DNA of 64,000 nucleotides from assembly GCF_008831265.1 (NCBI RefSeq), contig NZ_VTTH01000004.1, positions 390,623 to 454,622 of the forward strand. Reading direction: 5' to 3'. Both the position numbers and the translations under genes were made by a program. The notes below the pieces were generated by a model, which was not told where the DNA came from, ran no database searches, and worked only from the letters and a program-made list of their open reading frames with translations. Position 1 is the stretch's first letter, and each line of letters opens with the position of its first letter. Below are positions 40,098 through 51,259 of this stretch, piece after piece. This DNA is from Lacisediminimonas profundi (GTDB taxonomy: Bacteria > Pseudomonadota > Gammaproteobacteria > Burkholderiales > Burkholderiaceae_D).

Positions 40098-41282
40098 ATG
40101 AATTACCAATGCGACATCTGCATCGTGGGCAACGGTGCAATTGGCAAGGCAGCGGCCGTCGGCCTGGCCCAATCGGGCTTGTCGGTCGTTCTCCTTTGTC
40201 CTCCTGGCCCGCAGCGGCAGGAAACTGCCTCCTGGGACACCCGTGTTTTCGCTCTTAACCGCATTGCGAGAGACCTGCTTTCCGGACTGCGGGTCTGGGA
40301 CGCGCTCGATCATGCAAGGGTGGCACCGGTGGAATCGATGGTCGTGCATGGCGACAGCGCTCGCGCTGGCAAGCTTTCGTTTGACGCTTATAGCGCGCGT
40401 GCGACGGAACTGGCGTGGATTGTGGAAGACAGCAACCTGGAGCGGGCGCTCGATGGCGCGGTCCGCTTCGCGCCCAAGCTGACGGTGGTAGACGGCCTGG
40501 CGGAATGCATCGAGACCGATGCAGCTGCGGTAATGGTTGCTCTGCAGGATGGTCGCAGCATCCATGCCGACCTGCTGGTGGGTGCCGATGGCCGCCAGTC
40601 CTGGGTGCGCGGTCAATGCGACATCGGCATCACCTACCGGCCCTACGGCCAGAAGGCGGTGGTATGCAACTTCGAATGCGAGATTCCTCATCACGGCGCT
40701 GCGCAGCAGTGGTTCACCGACAAGCAGGGCATCGTCGCGCTGCTGCCGTTGCCCGGCAACCGGGTTTCGCTGGTCTGGTCGGCGCCTGACGCACTGGCGG
40801 AGCAGATCATGCGGGATCCGCTGTCATTATTGGCAGAGACACTGACGCAGCTGCCGGGACAGATGGTGGGCCGCCTTACGCCATTGCAGCCGGAAGCGGT
40901 GCAGGCGGTGCCCCTGATGTTCCTGAAAGCCGAGTCGATGATTGCCCCGCGGGTGGTGCTCGCCGGCGATGCCGCGCATGCGGTGCATCCGCTGGCCGGC
41001 CATGGCATGAACCTGGGGTTTGGCGATGTCGCCGCGCTGATGCGGATCCTGTCCGAACGCGAGGCCGGACGCGACTGCGGCGACGAGCGGTTGCTGAGGC
41101 GTTATGCCCGTGCCAGGAAGGAAGATGTTTTGCTGATGCAATTGGCCACCGATGGCCTGGAACGCTTGTTCTCGGCCGACCTGGAGCCGGTGCGGGTATT
41201 GCGCAACCTGGGAATGGATGTGCTGGATCGGCTGCCGTTCATCAAGCGTCGCCTGATTACCCATGCAATGGGTTCGTTCTGA
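40098..41282 (+). CDS. UbiH/UbiF-family FAD-dependent hydroxylase
   Basis: A 394 aa flavoprotein monooxygenase of the UbiH/UbiF/VisC/COQ6 family, probably hydroxylating an intermediate of ubiquinone synthesis. It has the N-terminal dinucleotide-binding CDICIVGNGAIGKAAAVGLAQSGL, the middle LLVGADGRQSWVR (GD-like DG motif), and the C-terminal VVLAGDAAHAVHPLAGHGMNLGFGDVAAL (the GDAAH motif and FAD contacts). The position on the quinone ring cannot be told. ATG 40098 gives the family N terminus. The next gene, dsbC-like, starts 20 bp on. Confidence 0.88.
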   Translation: MNYQCDICIVGNGAIGKAAAVGLAQSGLSVVLLCPPGPQRQETASWDTRVFALNRIARDLLSGLRVWDALDHARVAPVESMVVHGDSARAGKLSFDAYSARATELAWIVEDSNLERALDGAVRFAPKLTVVDGLAECIETDAAAVMVALQDGRSIHADLLVGADGRQSWVRGQCDIGITYRPYGQKAVVCNFECEIPHHGAAQQWFTDKQGIVALLPLPGNRVSLVWSAPDALAEQIMRDPLSLLAETLTQLPGQMVGRLTPLQPEAVQAVPLMFLKAESMIAPRVVLAGDAAHAVHPLAGHGMNLGFGDVAALMRILSEREAGRDCGDERLLRRYARARKEDVLLMQLATDGLERLFSADLEPVRVLRNLGMDVLDRLPFIKRRLITHAMGSF

Positions 41283-41301
41283 ATTTTCAATGGAATATGC
41301 A

Positions 41302-42048
41302 ATGACAAAATCGATTCGTACCCTGCCGGCGCTGCTGCCGGGGATGCTGCTGGCAGTGCTGCTGGCGCTGGCTTCATTTTCCGTGATGGCGGAGACCGCG
41401 CAGGAGGCCAGCGTGCGCAAGTTGGTCCAATCCCATATCGGGAATGAGGCAAAAATCGAAACGGTGAAGAAAACCCCGTACTCGGGGATGTTCGAGATAC
41501 GGGTGGGCAACGATATTTTCTACACCGACGCCCAGGCGAAATACATTTTCGTGGGCCGCATTCTTGATGCGAAGACCTCGCGCGACTTCACCCGTGAAAG
41601 GATAGAGGAAATCAGCAAGGTCAAGTTTTCCGACCTGCCGCTCGAGTCCGCGCTGAAAACAGTGAAGGGGAACGGCAAGCGCGTGATCGCGATTTTTGAA
41701 GATCCTAACTGCGGCTACTGCAAACGCTTCCGGCGCACGCTGCAAGACGTCGACAACATCACCGTCTATACCTTCCTGTACAACATTCTGTCGGAAGACT
41801 CCAATGTCAAGTCACGCAATGTGTGGTGCAGCAAGGACCGCAACAAGGCATGGGACGACTGGATGCTGTCCGGCAAAGCGGCGCCTGATGCTGCCGAGGG
41901 TTGCACCACGCCGAATGAGCGTGTGTATGAACTCGGACGCAAGCTGAAGATCACGGGTACGCCGACGATCTTCTTCGCGGATGGCACTCGTGCCGCGGGT
42001 GCGCTGGACGCGAAAGCACTGGAAGCCAGGCTTGCCACGGTGAAGTAA
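41302..42048 (+). CDS. dsbC: DsbC/DsbG-like thiol:disulfide interchange protein
   Basis: A periplasmic disulfide isomerase of about 248 aa. The signal peptide covers residues 1 to about 30 (LLPGMLLAVLLALASFSVMA). A DsbC-type dimerisation region follows (VRKLVQSHI, TPYSGMFEIRVGNDIFYTDAQAKYIFVGRILDA). The thioredoxin domain has FEDPNCGYCKRFRRTL (active-site CGYC near 137-140) and the cis-Pro region ITGTPTIFFADG. ATG 41302 is chosen (GGAA 7 nt upstream), giving a proper signal peptide. Confidence 0.88.
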   Translation: MTKSIRTLPALLPGMLLAVLLALASFSVMAETAQEASVRKLVQSHIGNEAKIETVKKTPYSGMFEIRVGNDIFYTDAQAKYIFVGRILDAKTSRDFTRERIEEISKVKFSDLPLESALKTVKGNGKRVIAIFEDPNCGYCKRFRRTLQDVDNITVYTFLYNILSEDSNVKSRNVWCSKDRNKAWDDWMLSGKAAPDAAEGCTTPNERVYELGRKLKITGTPTIFFADGTRAAGALDAKALEARLATVK

Positions 42049-42052
42049 GGCA

Positions 42053-43849
42053 ATGAAAAACGCTGTCCGCTATTCGATTGTCCCCGGCGATCCGGCTGCC
42101 CATCTGTTCTTCGTCACCCTGACGGTAGATAGACCGGCCAGTGAGGGCCAGCAGTTGATGCTGCCGGCGTGGATACCCGGCAGCTACATGATCCGGGAGT
42201 TCGCGCGCAATATCGTGCGCATTCAGGCGCAGTGCCAGGGCCGCAAGGTCGCGCTGCGCAAGGTCGACAAGCATACATGGCAGGCGGCGCCGTGCGACGG
42301 GCCGCTGGTGGTGCAGTATGAGGTCTATGCGTGGGACCTGTCGGTGCGCACCGCGCATCTGGACCAGACCCATGGATTCTTCAACGGCACCAGCGTTTTC
42401 CTGCAGGTTTGCGGGCAGGAGAATGAACCGCACCTGGTGGAGATATTGCCGCCGGAGGGCGAGCAGTATGCCGCCTGGCGGGTCGCGACTTCGCTGCAGG
42501 AAGCAAAGGCAAAGCGCTATGGATTCGGCAGTTACATCGCGGCGGATTACGACGAACTGATCGATCATCCGGTCGAAATGGGCAGCTTCGCGCTCTCCAC
42601 TTTCCGGGCCCACGGCGTAGCCCACGACATCGTCATCACCGGACAGGTGCCCAACCTGGACCTTGCACGGTTGGCAGCGGACTTGCGCAAGATCTGCGAG
42701 ACGCAGATTGCGTTGTTCGATCCGCATGGCAAGCGGGCGCCGATGAAGCGCTATGTGTTCATGACGCTGGCGGTGGGTGACGGCTACGGTGGCCTGGAGC
42801 ACCGCGCGTCAACTGCGCTGATCTGCTCCAGGAACGACCTTCCGGTCAAAGGGCAGAAGGAAATCAGCGAGGGTTACCGGACTTATCTGGGCTTGTGCAG
42901 CCACGAGTATTTCCACACCTGGAATGTGAAGCGCATCAAGCCGGCCGCGTTCGCTCCCTACGACCTGCGGGTCGAGAACTACACCTCGCTGTTATGGCTG
43001 TTCGAGGGCCTCACCAGTTACTACGACGACCTGATGCTGGTGCGCAGCGGCCTGATTGACGAGGCCGCCTACTGCAAACTGGTGAGCAAGACACTCAACA
43101 ACGTCCTGCGCGGCAGTGGCCGCAAGAAACAGAGCGTGGCCGAATCGAGCTTCGATGCCTGGGTGAAGTATTACCGTCAGGACGAGAACGCCACCAATGC
43201 GGTGGTGAGCTATTACGCGAAAGGCGCGCTGATCGGCTTGGCGCTGGACCTGACGATACGCGCCGGCACGTGCGGCAAGAGGTCGCTGGATGACGTGATG
43301 CGCGCGCTGTGGGATCGCTTTGGGCGCGAGTTCTATGCGTCCGGCGGTGGGCAGGGCGTGACCGAATCGGTGGTGGAGGCCTTGCTGGAGGAAGTTGCCG
43401 GTTTCTCGCTGAAGCGATTCCTGGCGCGCCATGTTCATGGCACGGAGGATGTGCCCTTGGCCGATCTGCTCGAGCCTTTCGGGATCGGGATTGAAGACGG
43501 TCGAAAGAAGGCGAAACCTGGCTTGGGGGCGCGCACGGCCAAGGAAGGAAACGACTGCAAGCTGGCGGCTGTGTACGAATACGGCGCTGCGCATCAGGCG
43601 GGCTTGTCAGCGGGAGATATCCTGGTAGCGATCGATGGACTGCGCGTCACTGCCGGTAACCTGGACACGCTGCTGGGGCGCTACCGGGTCGGCGACACCG
43701 TGACGGTGCATGCATTCCGCCGCGATGAACTGATGGAGAAGCGACTCATCGTGGCCGCAGACGATACACCCAAGTTTGAACTGACGCCGTCGACCAAGCC
43801 CGCCAGCGCTGTGAAGTTGCGTGCGGCCTGGCTGGCCAGCAAGGGCTGA
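42053..43849 (+). CDS. M61-family glycyl aminopeptidase-like protein with PDZ domain
   Basis: A 598 aa peptidase of family M61. The zinc site is HEYFHTWNVKRIKP (HExxH near residue 283-287), with a downstream Glu in WLFEGLTSYYDD. The N-terminal part (VDRPASEGQQLMLPAWIPGSYMIREFARNI) is the typical beta domain. A C-terminal PDZ (KLAAVYEYGAAHQAGLSAGDILVAIDGLRV) lies near residues 505-580. No signal peptide is seen. It starts 4 bp after the dsbC stop. Confidence 0.88.
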   Translation: MKNAVRYSIVPGDPAAHLFFVTLTVDRPASEGQQLMLPAWIPGSYMIREFARNIVRIQAQCQGRKVALRKVDKHTWQAAPCDGPLVVQYEVYAWDLSVRTAHLDQTHGFFNGTSVFLQVCGQENEPHLVEILPPEGEQYAAWRVATSLQEAKAKRYGFGSYIAADYDELIDHPVEMGSFALSTFRAHGVAHDIVITGQVPNLDLARLAADLRKICETQIALFDPHGKRAPMKRYVFMTLAVGDGYGGLEHRASTALICSRNDLPVKGQKEISEGYRTYLGLCSHEYFHTWNVKRIKPAAFAPYDLRVENYTSLLWLFEGLTSYYDDLMLVRSGLIDEAAYCKLVSKTLNNVLRGSGRKKQSVAESSFDAWVKYYRQDENATNAVVSYYAKGALIGLALDLTIRAGTCGKRSLDDVMRALWDRFGREFYASGGGQGVTESVVEALLEEVAGFSLKRFLARHVHGTEDVPLADLLEPFGIGIEDGRKKAKPGLGARTAKEGNDCKLAAVYEYGAAHQAGLSAGDILVAIDGLRVTAGNLDTLLGRYRVGDTVTVHAFRRDELMEKRLIVAADDTPKFELTPSTKPASAVKLRAAWLASKG

Positions 43850-43870
43850 CCGGCCCGCCACGCAGGGCTG

Positions 43871-44671
43871 TCAGTCGAAAAGCCGGGCCAGTTCGGCGCC
43901 CGGATCGTCGGCGCGCATGAAGGCTTCGCCGATCAGGAACGCATGTACGCCAGCCTGGCGCATGCGGGTCACGTCATCGCGCTGCAGTATTCCCGACTCG
44001 GTCACCACCAGCTTGTCCTTGCTGATTTGCGGCAGCAAGTTGATCGTTGTCTGCAGCGATGTTTCGAAGGTGCGCAGGTTGCGGTTGTTGACGCCGAGCA
44101 GGGCAGTCTTCAGGCGCAGCGCCGATTCGAGCTCCTTGTCGTCATGCACCTCGACCAGCACGCCCATGCCCAGCTCATGCGCGCAGGCTTCGAGTTCGGC
44201 CATGAGGCCGGCATCAAGGGCCGCCACGATCAGCAGGATGCAGTCGGCTCCCCACGAGCGGGCTTCGTAGACCTGGTACATGTCGACGATGAAATCCTTC
44301 CTCAGCGCCGGCAGTGCGCAGGCGGCGCGCGCCTCTTTCAGGTAATCAGGCGAGCCCTGGAAAAACTGGACGTCGGTGAGGACTGACAGGCAGGCCGCTC
44401 CATTGCCGGCGTAGCTGGCTGCAATCTCGCCGGGCCGGAAGTCCGGGCGCAGCACGCCTTTGGATGGCGATGCTTTCTTGATTTCCGCAATCACGCCGGC
44501 TTTGCCGGCGGCGATCTTTCCGCGCAGGGATGCTTCAAAACCGCGCACCGATTGTTGCGCTTCGCGGTTGCTTTCCACGTCACGACGAAGGCTTGCGAGA
44601 TCTTGCCGCTTGCTGGCGGCGCGCACTTCGTCTGCTTTGACGTCGAGGATTTTTTTCAGGATATCGGACAT
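43871..44671 (-). CDS. trpC: indole-3-glycerol phosphate synthase
   Basis: Converts CdRP to indole-3-glycerol phosphate in tryptophan synthesis. 266 aa from ATG 44671 (protein [19 protein letters not shown]). Motifs: [78 protein letters not shown], and VVTESGI. It follows trpD with a 1-bp gap. Confidence 0.95.
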   Translation of the reverse strand: MSDILKKILDVKADEVRAASKRQDLASLRRDVESNREAQQSVRGFEASLRGKIAAGKAGVIAEIKKASPSKGVLRPDFRPGEIAASYAGNGAACLSVLTDVQFFQGSPDYLKEARAACALPALRKDFIVDMYQVYEARSWGADCILLIVAALDAGLMAELEACAHELGMGVLVEVHDDKELESALRLKTALLGVNNRNLRTFETSLQTTINLLPQISKDKLVVTESGILQRDDVTRMRQAGVHAFLIGEAFMRADDPGAELARLFD

Positions 44672-44672
44672 G

Positions 44673-45707
44673 TCAGGCGGCGCCGAGTCGTTGTGTGGTT
44701 TGTACGAACTGCTCGACCTTGCGCAAGGCGGCGCCGGAGGAGATCGTTTCACGCGCCTTCACCAGTCCTGCCTCGATCGAGGGAACGACGTTCGCTGCAT
44801 ATAGTGCGGTGGCGGCGTTCAGGGCGACGATTTCACGCACCGGTCCGGGCTCATCGTTCAGCGCTTCCAGGACCCGGGCTTTGGATTCCCCGGCGCCGTT
44901 GACCTTGAAATTGCGGGTCGAAACCATCTGCAGGCCGTAATCTTCAGGATGGATCTCGTATTCGCGGATCTCGCCGTTAACCAGTTCGCCCACCATTGTC
45001 GAGGCGCCCAGCGATACCTCGTCCAGGTTGTCGCGGCCCCAGACCACGACCGCGTGCCTGGTGCCCAGTCGTTGCAGCACGCGTACCAGGATGCCGACCA
45101 GGTCGGGATGGAATACGCCCATCAGGATGTTTGGCGCGCCGGCCGGATTGGTGAGTGGTCCGAGGATGTTGAAGATCGTGCGTACGCCCAGTTCCTTGCG
45201 AACCGGCGCGGCGTGCCTCATGGCGGCATGGTGATTCGGCGCGAACATGAAGCCGATGCCGGTTTCTTCGATTGACTGCGCGACTTGCTCGGGTTTCAGG
45301 TTGATGTTGGCGCCCAATGCCTCGAGCACATCGGCGCTGCCGGAAGAGGACGAGACGCTGCGGCCGCCATGCTTGGCAACCCGGGCGCCTGCTGCAGCGG
45401 AAACGAACATCGACGCCGTGGAAATATTGAAGGTGTTGGCGCCGTCGCCGCCGGTGCCGACGATGTCAAGCAGCCCTTCGCTGTCCCTGACCGGCACCTT
45501 GGTGGCGAATTCGCGCATCACCTGTGCTGCGGCGGCAATTTCGCCGACTGTTTCCTTTTTCACCCGCAGCCCCATGGTCAGGGCGGCGATCATCACCGGC
45601 GACATTTCGCCGCTCATGATCTTGCGGAAAAGCGACAGCATTTCGTCGTGGAATATCTCGCGATGATCGATGCAACGCAGCAGGGCTTCTTGTGGTGTTA
45701 TGGACAT
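44673..45707 (-). CDS. trpD: anthranilate phosphoribosyltransferase
   Basis: Transfers phosphoribosyl to anthranilate. 344 aa, with the Gly-rich PRPP site [85 protein letters not shown], and [13 protein letters not shown]. It lies 60 bp downstream of trpG and 1 bp ahead of trpC. Confidence 0.96.
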   Translation of the reverse strand: MSITPQEALLRCIDHREIFHDEMLSLFRKIMSGEMSPVMIAALTMGLRVKKETVGEIAAAAQVMREFATKVPVRDSEGLLDIVGTGGDGANTFNISTASMFVSAAAGARVAKHGGRSVSSSSGSADVLEALGANINLKPEQVAQSIEETGIGFMFAPNHHAAMRHAAPVRKELGVRTIFNILGPLTNPAGAPNILMGVFHPDLVGILVRVLQRLGTRHAVVVWGRDNLDEVSLGASTMVGELVNGEIREYEIHPEDYGLQMVSTRNFKVNGAGESKARVLEALNDEPGPVREIVALNAATALYAANVVPSIEAGLVKARETISSGAALRKVEQFVQTTQRLGAA

Positions 45708-45767
45708 TTCGTTCTCGCAAATTGCGCTGAAACCGGAACCGGGAATCTGGAATCAGACACCCGGGAA

Positions 45768-46334
45768 TCAGGCGCCTTTGATGAAATTTTCGAGCAGCTG
45801 GTGGCCATGCTCGGTCAGGATCGACTCCGGATGGAACTGCACGCCCTGGACGTTGAATTCGCGGTGGCGCACGCCCATGATTTCACCGTCTTCGGTCCAT
45901 GCCGTGATTTCCAGGCAGGCCGGCAGTGTTTCGCGCTCGATCGCCAGCGAATGGTAGCGGGTGACGGTATAGGGGCTGGGCAGGTCCTTGAAGACGCCGG
46001 CCCCGGTATGCCAGATCGGCGAAGTCTTGCCGTGCATGACCTGCTTGGCGCGAATGATCTTGCCGCCATAGGCAGCGCCGATGCTCTGGTGTCCGAGGCA
46101 GACGCCAAGGATGGGAATCTTGCCGCCGAATTCGTGCAGGACGGGCACCGAGACGCCGGCTTCATGCGGCGTGCAGGGGCCAGGCGAAATGCAGATTCGC
46201 GCCGGGTTCATCTGTGCAATTTTCTGCAAGGTGATTTCGTCGTTGCGGAAGGTGCGTACGTCTTCACCGAGCTCGCCAAAGTACTGCACCAGGTTGTAGG
46301 TGAACGAGTCGTAGTTATCGATCATCAGCAGCAT
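45768..46334 (-). CDS. trpG: anthranilate synthase, glutamine amidotransferase component
   Basis: Class I glutamine amidotransferase of 188 aa that supplies ammonia to TrpE. Motifs: [37 protein letters not shown], the nucleophile Cys in [12 protein letters not shown], and the catalytic His/Glu in [14 protein letters not shown]. It starts 1 bp after the trpE stop. The longer upstream frame is ignored. Confidence 0.96.
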   Translation of the reverse strand: MLLMIDNYDSFTYNLVQYFGELGEDVRTFRNDEITLQKIAQMNPARICISPGPCTPHEAGVSVPVLHEFGGKIPILGVCLGHQSIGAAYGGKIIRAKQVMHGKTSPIWHTGAGVFKDLPSPYTVTRYHSLAIERETLPACLEITAWTEDGEIMGVRHREFNVQGVQFHPESILTEHGHQLLENFIKGA

Positions 46335-46335
46335 T

Positions 46336-47832
<1,497 letters not shown>

Positions 47833-47876
47833 GCTTCTCTCCGGGGAGCCCTATTGTAAGGGGCGCGGGGGTTTCC

Positions 47877-47909
47877 AAGAAAACTGCCGTCACGGACGAG
47901 CGGCGGCAG
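47877..47909 (-). terminator. attenuator-type terminator before trpE
   Basis: On the minus strand CTGCCG (47909-47904) pairs with CGGCAG (47889-47884), followed by TTTTCTT. It lies between the leader-peptide stop and trpE. Upstream, GGTC...GACC (47932-47920, across the last Trp codon) can form a competing hairpin. The segment 47909-47916 can pair, with one mismatch, with the stretch around the third Trp codon, so alternative structures are possible. Confidence 0.6.
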
Positions 47910-47921
47910 CAGGCAAATCGG

Positions 47922-48002
47922 TCAGTTGGACCAGGATTGCCAGCGTCGCCATAGCCAGGCCCCCGGGGCCGGCAGAAGACGTTCTTTGGAAAACGAGAAC
48001 AT
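47922..48002 (-). CDS. trpL: trp leader peptide (26 aa, four Trp)
   Basis: A short frame starting ATG 48002, ending TGA. Its C-terminal half reads WLWRRWQSWSN, that is four Trp in the last eleven codons, where almost none are expected. A terminator hairpin follows. This is the layout of ribosome-mediated trp attenuation: starved ribosomes stall at the Trp codons and favour an alternative RNA fold. No clear Shine-Dalgarno is seen before the ATG, which is the weak point. Confidence 0.7.
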   Translation of the reverse strand: MFSFSKERLLPAPGAWLWRRWQSWSN

Positions 48003-48061
48003 GAATGATTGAATAGTCGTGTTGTTGCCGATTGCAGCGGCGGTGTGCCATTGGCCATTGG

Positions 48062-48772
48062 CTATAGCGGAGCAGGAACAGGAGCAGCAAGCAATCCCGC
48101 AGCCTGGTACAAGGTTTCGACTATACCATCGGCATCAATCGTTTGTACAGGCAGCCCATGGTTGTACCCGTACGGCACGATGACAATCTTGCAGCCTGCG
48201 GCCCGCGCCGCCTGGGCGTCGTTGCTCGAATCGCCGATCGCCAGCACCTGGTGAGGCTCAAGCATGAAATCGCGGCAAACCTGCAGCATCGGATAGGGGT
48301 CGGGCTTCTTGCGCGGCAGCGAGTCGCCGCCGTAGACGAGCTCGAAATATCCGAGCAGCGCCGTTTTTTCAAGCAATGGCCGGGCGAAGTCAATCGGCTT
48401 GTTGGTGACGCACGCCAGCCGCAAGCCCTGCTCGCGCATGGCGTCCAGCCCGGTCCCGACCTCCGGATATATCCGGCTGTAGTCGCCGTTGATGGATTGG
48501 TAATGATGTTGGTAGCGCGACAGCGCTTTCGGGAATATTGCTTCCAGCTGGTCGGCAGGCGTCTCGAGGGCGAGGATGCTGCGGACCAGGTTTTCGGTGC
48601 CCTTGCCGACGTAGCGGATGATTACATCCGAGCTCACCGGCGCCATATCGATGTCCGCGCGCATGCGATTGATGGCGACGTGGAAGTCCGGCGCCGTATC
48701 GATCATGGTGCCGTCGAGATCGATAATTACTGCCCTGATTCCCTGCAGGGCACTGGCGATTGCAGAACTCAC
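48062..48772 (-). CDS. gph: phosphoglycolate phosphatase
   Basis: HAD hydrolase of 236 aa: [23 protein letters not shown] (motif I), [14 protein letters not shown] (motif II region), [12 protein letters not shown] (Lys of motif III), and [18 protein letters not shown] (motif IV). It overlaps rpe by 4 nt and is the usual neighbour of trpE in Burkholderiales, where rpe-gph precede the trp genes. Confidence 0.9.
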   Translation of the reverse strand: MSSAIASALQGIRAVIIDLDGTMIDTAPDFHVAINRMRADIDMAPVSSDVIIRYVGKGTENLVRSILALETPADQLEAIFPKALSRYQHHYQSINGDYSRIYPEVGTGLDAMREQGLRLACVTNKPIDFARPLLEKTALLGYFELVYGGDSLPRKKPDPYPMLQVCRDFMLEPHQVLAIGDSSNDAQAARAAGCKIVIVPYGYNHGLPVQTIDADGIVETLYQAAGLLAAPVPAPL

Positions 48773-49434
48773 GCTGCGGCGAGCGACTTGCGCATGGCGT
48801 CGATTACCGCTTTGTAATCGGGCTTGCCGAAAATGGCCGAGCCGGCCACGAAGGTGTCGGCTCCGGCTGCTGCGGCTTGGGCAATGTTATCCACCTTGAT
48901 GCCGCCATCGACTTCCAGCATGATCTCGCGCCCGGATGCGTCGATGCGCTGGCGGACCGCTGCAATCTTCGTCAGCGCCTCGGGTATGAATGATTGCCCG
49001 CCGAATCCGGGATTGACCGACATGATGAGAATGATGTCGAGCTTGTCCATCACATGGTCGAGGTAGTGCAGCGGCGTTCCCGGGTTGAATACCAGACCGG
49101 CCTTGCAGCCGTTATCGCGTATCAGCTGCAGGCTGCGGTCGATGTGTTCGGACGCTTCGGGATGAAAGGTGATGATGTTGGCGCCGGCCTTGGCAAAGTC
49201 CGGGATAATGCGGTCCACCGGCTTGACCATCAGGTGGACGTCGATGGGCACTTGCACGTGCGGGCGGATCGCTTCGCAGACCAAGGGGCCGATCGTGAGG
49301 TTCGGCACGTAATGATTGTCCATCACGTCGAAGTGAATGATGTCGGCGCCGGCGGCGACGACATTGCGCACTTCTTCACCCAGGCGGGCAAAATCGGCAG
49401 ACAGGATGCTTGGGGCGATGCGGTAGGTGGTCAT
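48769..49434 (-). CDS. rpe: ribulose-phosphate 3-epimerase
   Basis: Interconverts ribulose 5-phosphate and xylulose 5-phosphate. 221 aa with the N-terminal [35 protein letters not shown] (metal-binding H-x-D), [46 protein letters not shown], and [12 protein letters not shown]. Starts the minus-strand rpe-gph-trp run. Confidence 0.96.
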   Translation of the reverse strand: MTTYRIAPSILSADFARLGEEVRNVVAAGADIIHFDVMDNHYVPNLTIGPLVCEAIRPHVQVPIDVHLMVKPVDRIIPDFAKAGANIITFHPEASEHIDRSLQLIRDNGCKAGLVFNPGTPLHYLDHVMDKLDIILIMSVNPGFGGQSFIPEALTKIAAVRQRIDASGREIMLEVDGGIKVDNIAQAAAAGADTFVAGSAIFGKPDYKAVIDAMRKSLAAA

Positions 49435-49560
49435 GGGGTGCGGAATGGTTCGGAACGATCCCGCATTTTACCCCTCCGGTACGAATGATGACTTGTCAGG
49501 CAAACCGATTTCGTGTGGAATCGGTCGCGCAATGAAGTTCAAAATCCAGTGGAGAGCGAG

Positions 49561-49935
49561 ATGGCAACATACGAATTCAAGGTGTCAGTGGCCAGTCGCC
49601 ACATTGAGGAGCAGTCGGATCCGGACAAGTCGCAGTATGTATTTGCCTACACCATTACCATCCGCAATGCGGGCTCGATCCCGGCGCAGCTGATCTCGCG
49701 GCATTGGGTGATTACCAACGCCAGCAACCAGGTCCAGGAAGTCCATGGACTTGGGGTGGTCGGGCACCAGCCTTTGCTGCAGCCGGGCGAGCAATTCGAG
49801 TACACCAGCGGCGCCACGCTGACCACGCCGCACGGCACTATGTACGGGGAGTATTTTTGCGTGGCTGAAGACGGCACCCGTTTTGAAGCGGCGATACCGG
49901 AATTCGTGCTGACCCTGCCCCGTACCCTCCACTAA
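49561..49935 (+). CDS. apaG: ApaG protein
   Basis: A 124 aa protein of the ApaG/DUF525 family with an FN3-like fold, linked to stress and phosphodiester metabolism. YEFKVSVASRHIEEQSDPDKSQYVFAYTITIRNAGSIPAQLISRHWVITNASNQVQEVHGLGVVGHQPLLQPGEQFEYTSGA is diagnostic. ATG 49561 is chosen (GAGCGAG upstream). Confidence 0.95.
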   Translation: MATYEFKVSVASRHIEEQSDPDKSQYVFAYTITIRNAGSIPAQLISRHWVITNASNQVQEVHGLGVVGHQPLLQPGEQFEYTSGATLTTPHGTMYGEYFCVAEDGTRFEAAIPEFVLTLPRTLH

Positions 49936-50079
49936 CTACTTGCCGGATTCGTCTTTGGACCGGGCCTGCTGGTTTCTCTGGCCCCGCTGGTCCGGCTTCC
50001 TGCCAGAAAACATGGTCCACCAAACGATAAACACGAACAGCCCCAGCGCCAACAGCGCTTCTGCAATCAAGATCCACAT
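49936..50079 (-). CDS. small single-pass membrane protein (47 aa)
   Basis: MWILIAEALLALGLFVFIVWWTMFSGRKP, then a charged tail (DQRGQRNQQARSKDESGK). One transmembrane helix. GAGGT lies 7 nt before the ATG on the minus strand. Its start codon overlaps that of mltA within the sequence CATG (50077-50080), head to head. It stands end to end with apaG. This small protein appears conserved in position in related genomes as I remember them. Function unknown. Confidence 0.6.
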   Translation of the reverse strand: MWILIAEALLALGLFVFIVWWTMFSGRKPDQRGQRNQQARSKDESGK

Positions 50080-51259
50080 GAGTGTTACCTCTGAATTGTC
50101 ACGAGCGGCAAGTTTACTCGCATTGGCAGCAGCAATTGTCCTGGGCGGCTGCGCCGTGGCGCCGTCACCCAAGGTCGAGCAGCCCCCGCCGCCGGTGGAG
50201 GCCAAGCCGCAACCGCGGCTTCAGCCGGTCACATTCGCCGAAATCCCTGGCTGGGAGGCCGACGACTTGCGGGAAGCGTGGCGGCCTTTCCTTGCTTCCT
50301 GTGAGGTGCTGGTTCGAAAGCCCGAATGGAAGGAGCCGTGTTCGATCGCGCTCGGCGTGGACGGTGCCGACAGCAAGGGTGTGCGCCTGTTCTTCGAATC
50401 TTTTTTCGTTCCGCATAAAGTGATCAACGCTGACGGCAGCGATAGCGGACTCATTACCGGTTATTACGAACCATTGCTGAAAGGGGCGCGCAAGCGCGGG
50501 GGCCCTTACCAGATTCCATTGTTCCGGGTGCCCGAGGACATGCTGACCATTGACCTGAGCTCGGTATACCCCGATCTGAAGGGGATGCGCCTGCGTGGAC
50601 GGCTGGCGGGCAACAAGGTCGTGCCTTATGCGACGCGCGCTGAAGTGGCGAAGTCGAACCTCCTGGCTGGCAAGGAGTTGCTGTGGGTCGACAATGCGAT
50701 AGACGCCTTCTTCCTCGAGGTGCAGGGATCGGGGCGGGTCCAACTTGCGGATACGCGTGAGACGGTGCGGGTCGCATATGCGGACCAGAACGGCCATCCC
50801 TACAAGTCGATCGGACGTTATCTGGTGGATAAGGGAGAAATGACACTGGACCAGGCTTCCGCAGCGTCGATCAAGGCCTGGTTCGTCGCCAATCCGGGGC
50901 GCCGCCAGGAGCTCCTCGATGCGAACCCGAGCGTCGTCTTCTTCCGGGAGGAGAAGCTGCCCGCAGTCGAACAGGGGCCGAAGGGTGCCCTCGGGGTGCC
51001 CCTGACTCCGGCCCGGTCAATGGCGGTCGATCCGCGGATGTTGGTGCTTGGCGCTCCGGTTTTTCTTGCCACTACCGAGCCGGGGAGTGACAAGCCCCTG
51101 CAGCGCCTGATGCTGGCGCAGGATACTGGCGGGGCCATCCGCGGCGCGGTGCGCGGGGATTTCTTCTGGGGCTTCGGAAGTGGGGCGGGTGAAGTGGCGG
51201 GGCGGATGAAGCAGCGCGGGGCAATGTGGGTGTTGCTCCCTAAACTACCCCGGTCATGA
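50078..51259 (+). CDS. mltA: membrane-bound lytic murein transglycosylase A
   Basis: Outer-membrane lipoprotein that cleaves peptidoglycan. 393 aa. Signal peptide with lipobox LGGC (Cys near residue 25), then VTFAEIPGWEADDLREAWRPFLASCEVL, TGYYEPLLKGARKRGGPYQIPLFRVP (the MltA domain), EVQGSGRVQL, YKSIGRYLVDKGEM, and the C-terminal 3D domain with AQDTGGAIRGAVRGDFFWGFG. ATG 50078 gives the proper lipoprotein start, although the frame is open further. Its last bases overlap the hemerythrin gene by 6 bp, convergent. Confidence 0.93.
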   Translation: MSVTSELSRAASLLALAAAIVLGGCAVAPSPKVEQPPPPVEAKPQPRLQPVTFAEIPGWEADDLREAWRPFLASCEVLVRKPEWKEPCSIALGVDGADSKGVRLFFESFFVPHKVINADGSDSGLITGYYEPLLKGARKRGGPYQIPLFRVPEDMLTIDLSSVYPDLKGMRLRGRLAGNKVVPYATRAEVAKSNLLAGKELLWVDNAIDAFFLEVQGSGRVQLADTRETVRVAYADQNGHPYKSIGRYLVDKGEMTLDQASAASIKAWFVANPGRRQELLDANPSVVFFREEKLPAVEQGPKGALGVPLTPARSMAVDPRMLVLGAPVFLATTEPGSDKPLQRLMLAQDTGGAIRGAVRGDFFWGFGSGAGEVAGRMKQRGAMWVLLPKLPRS

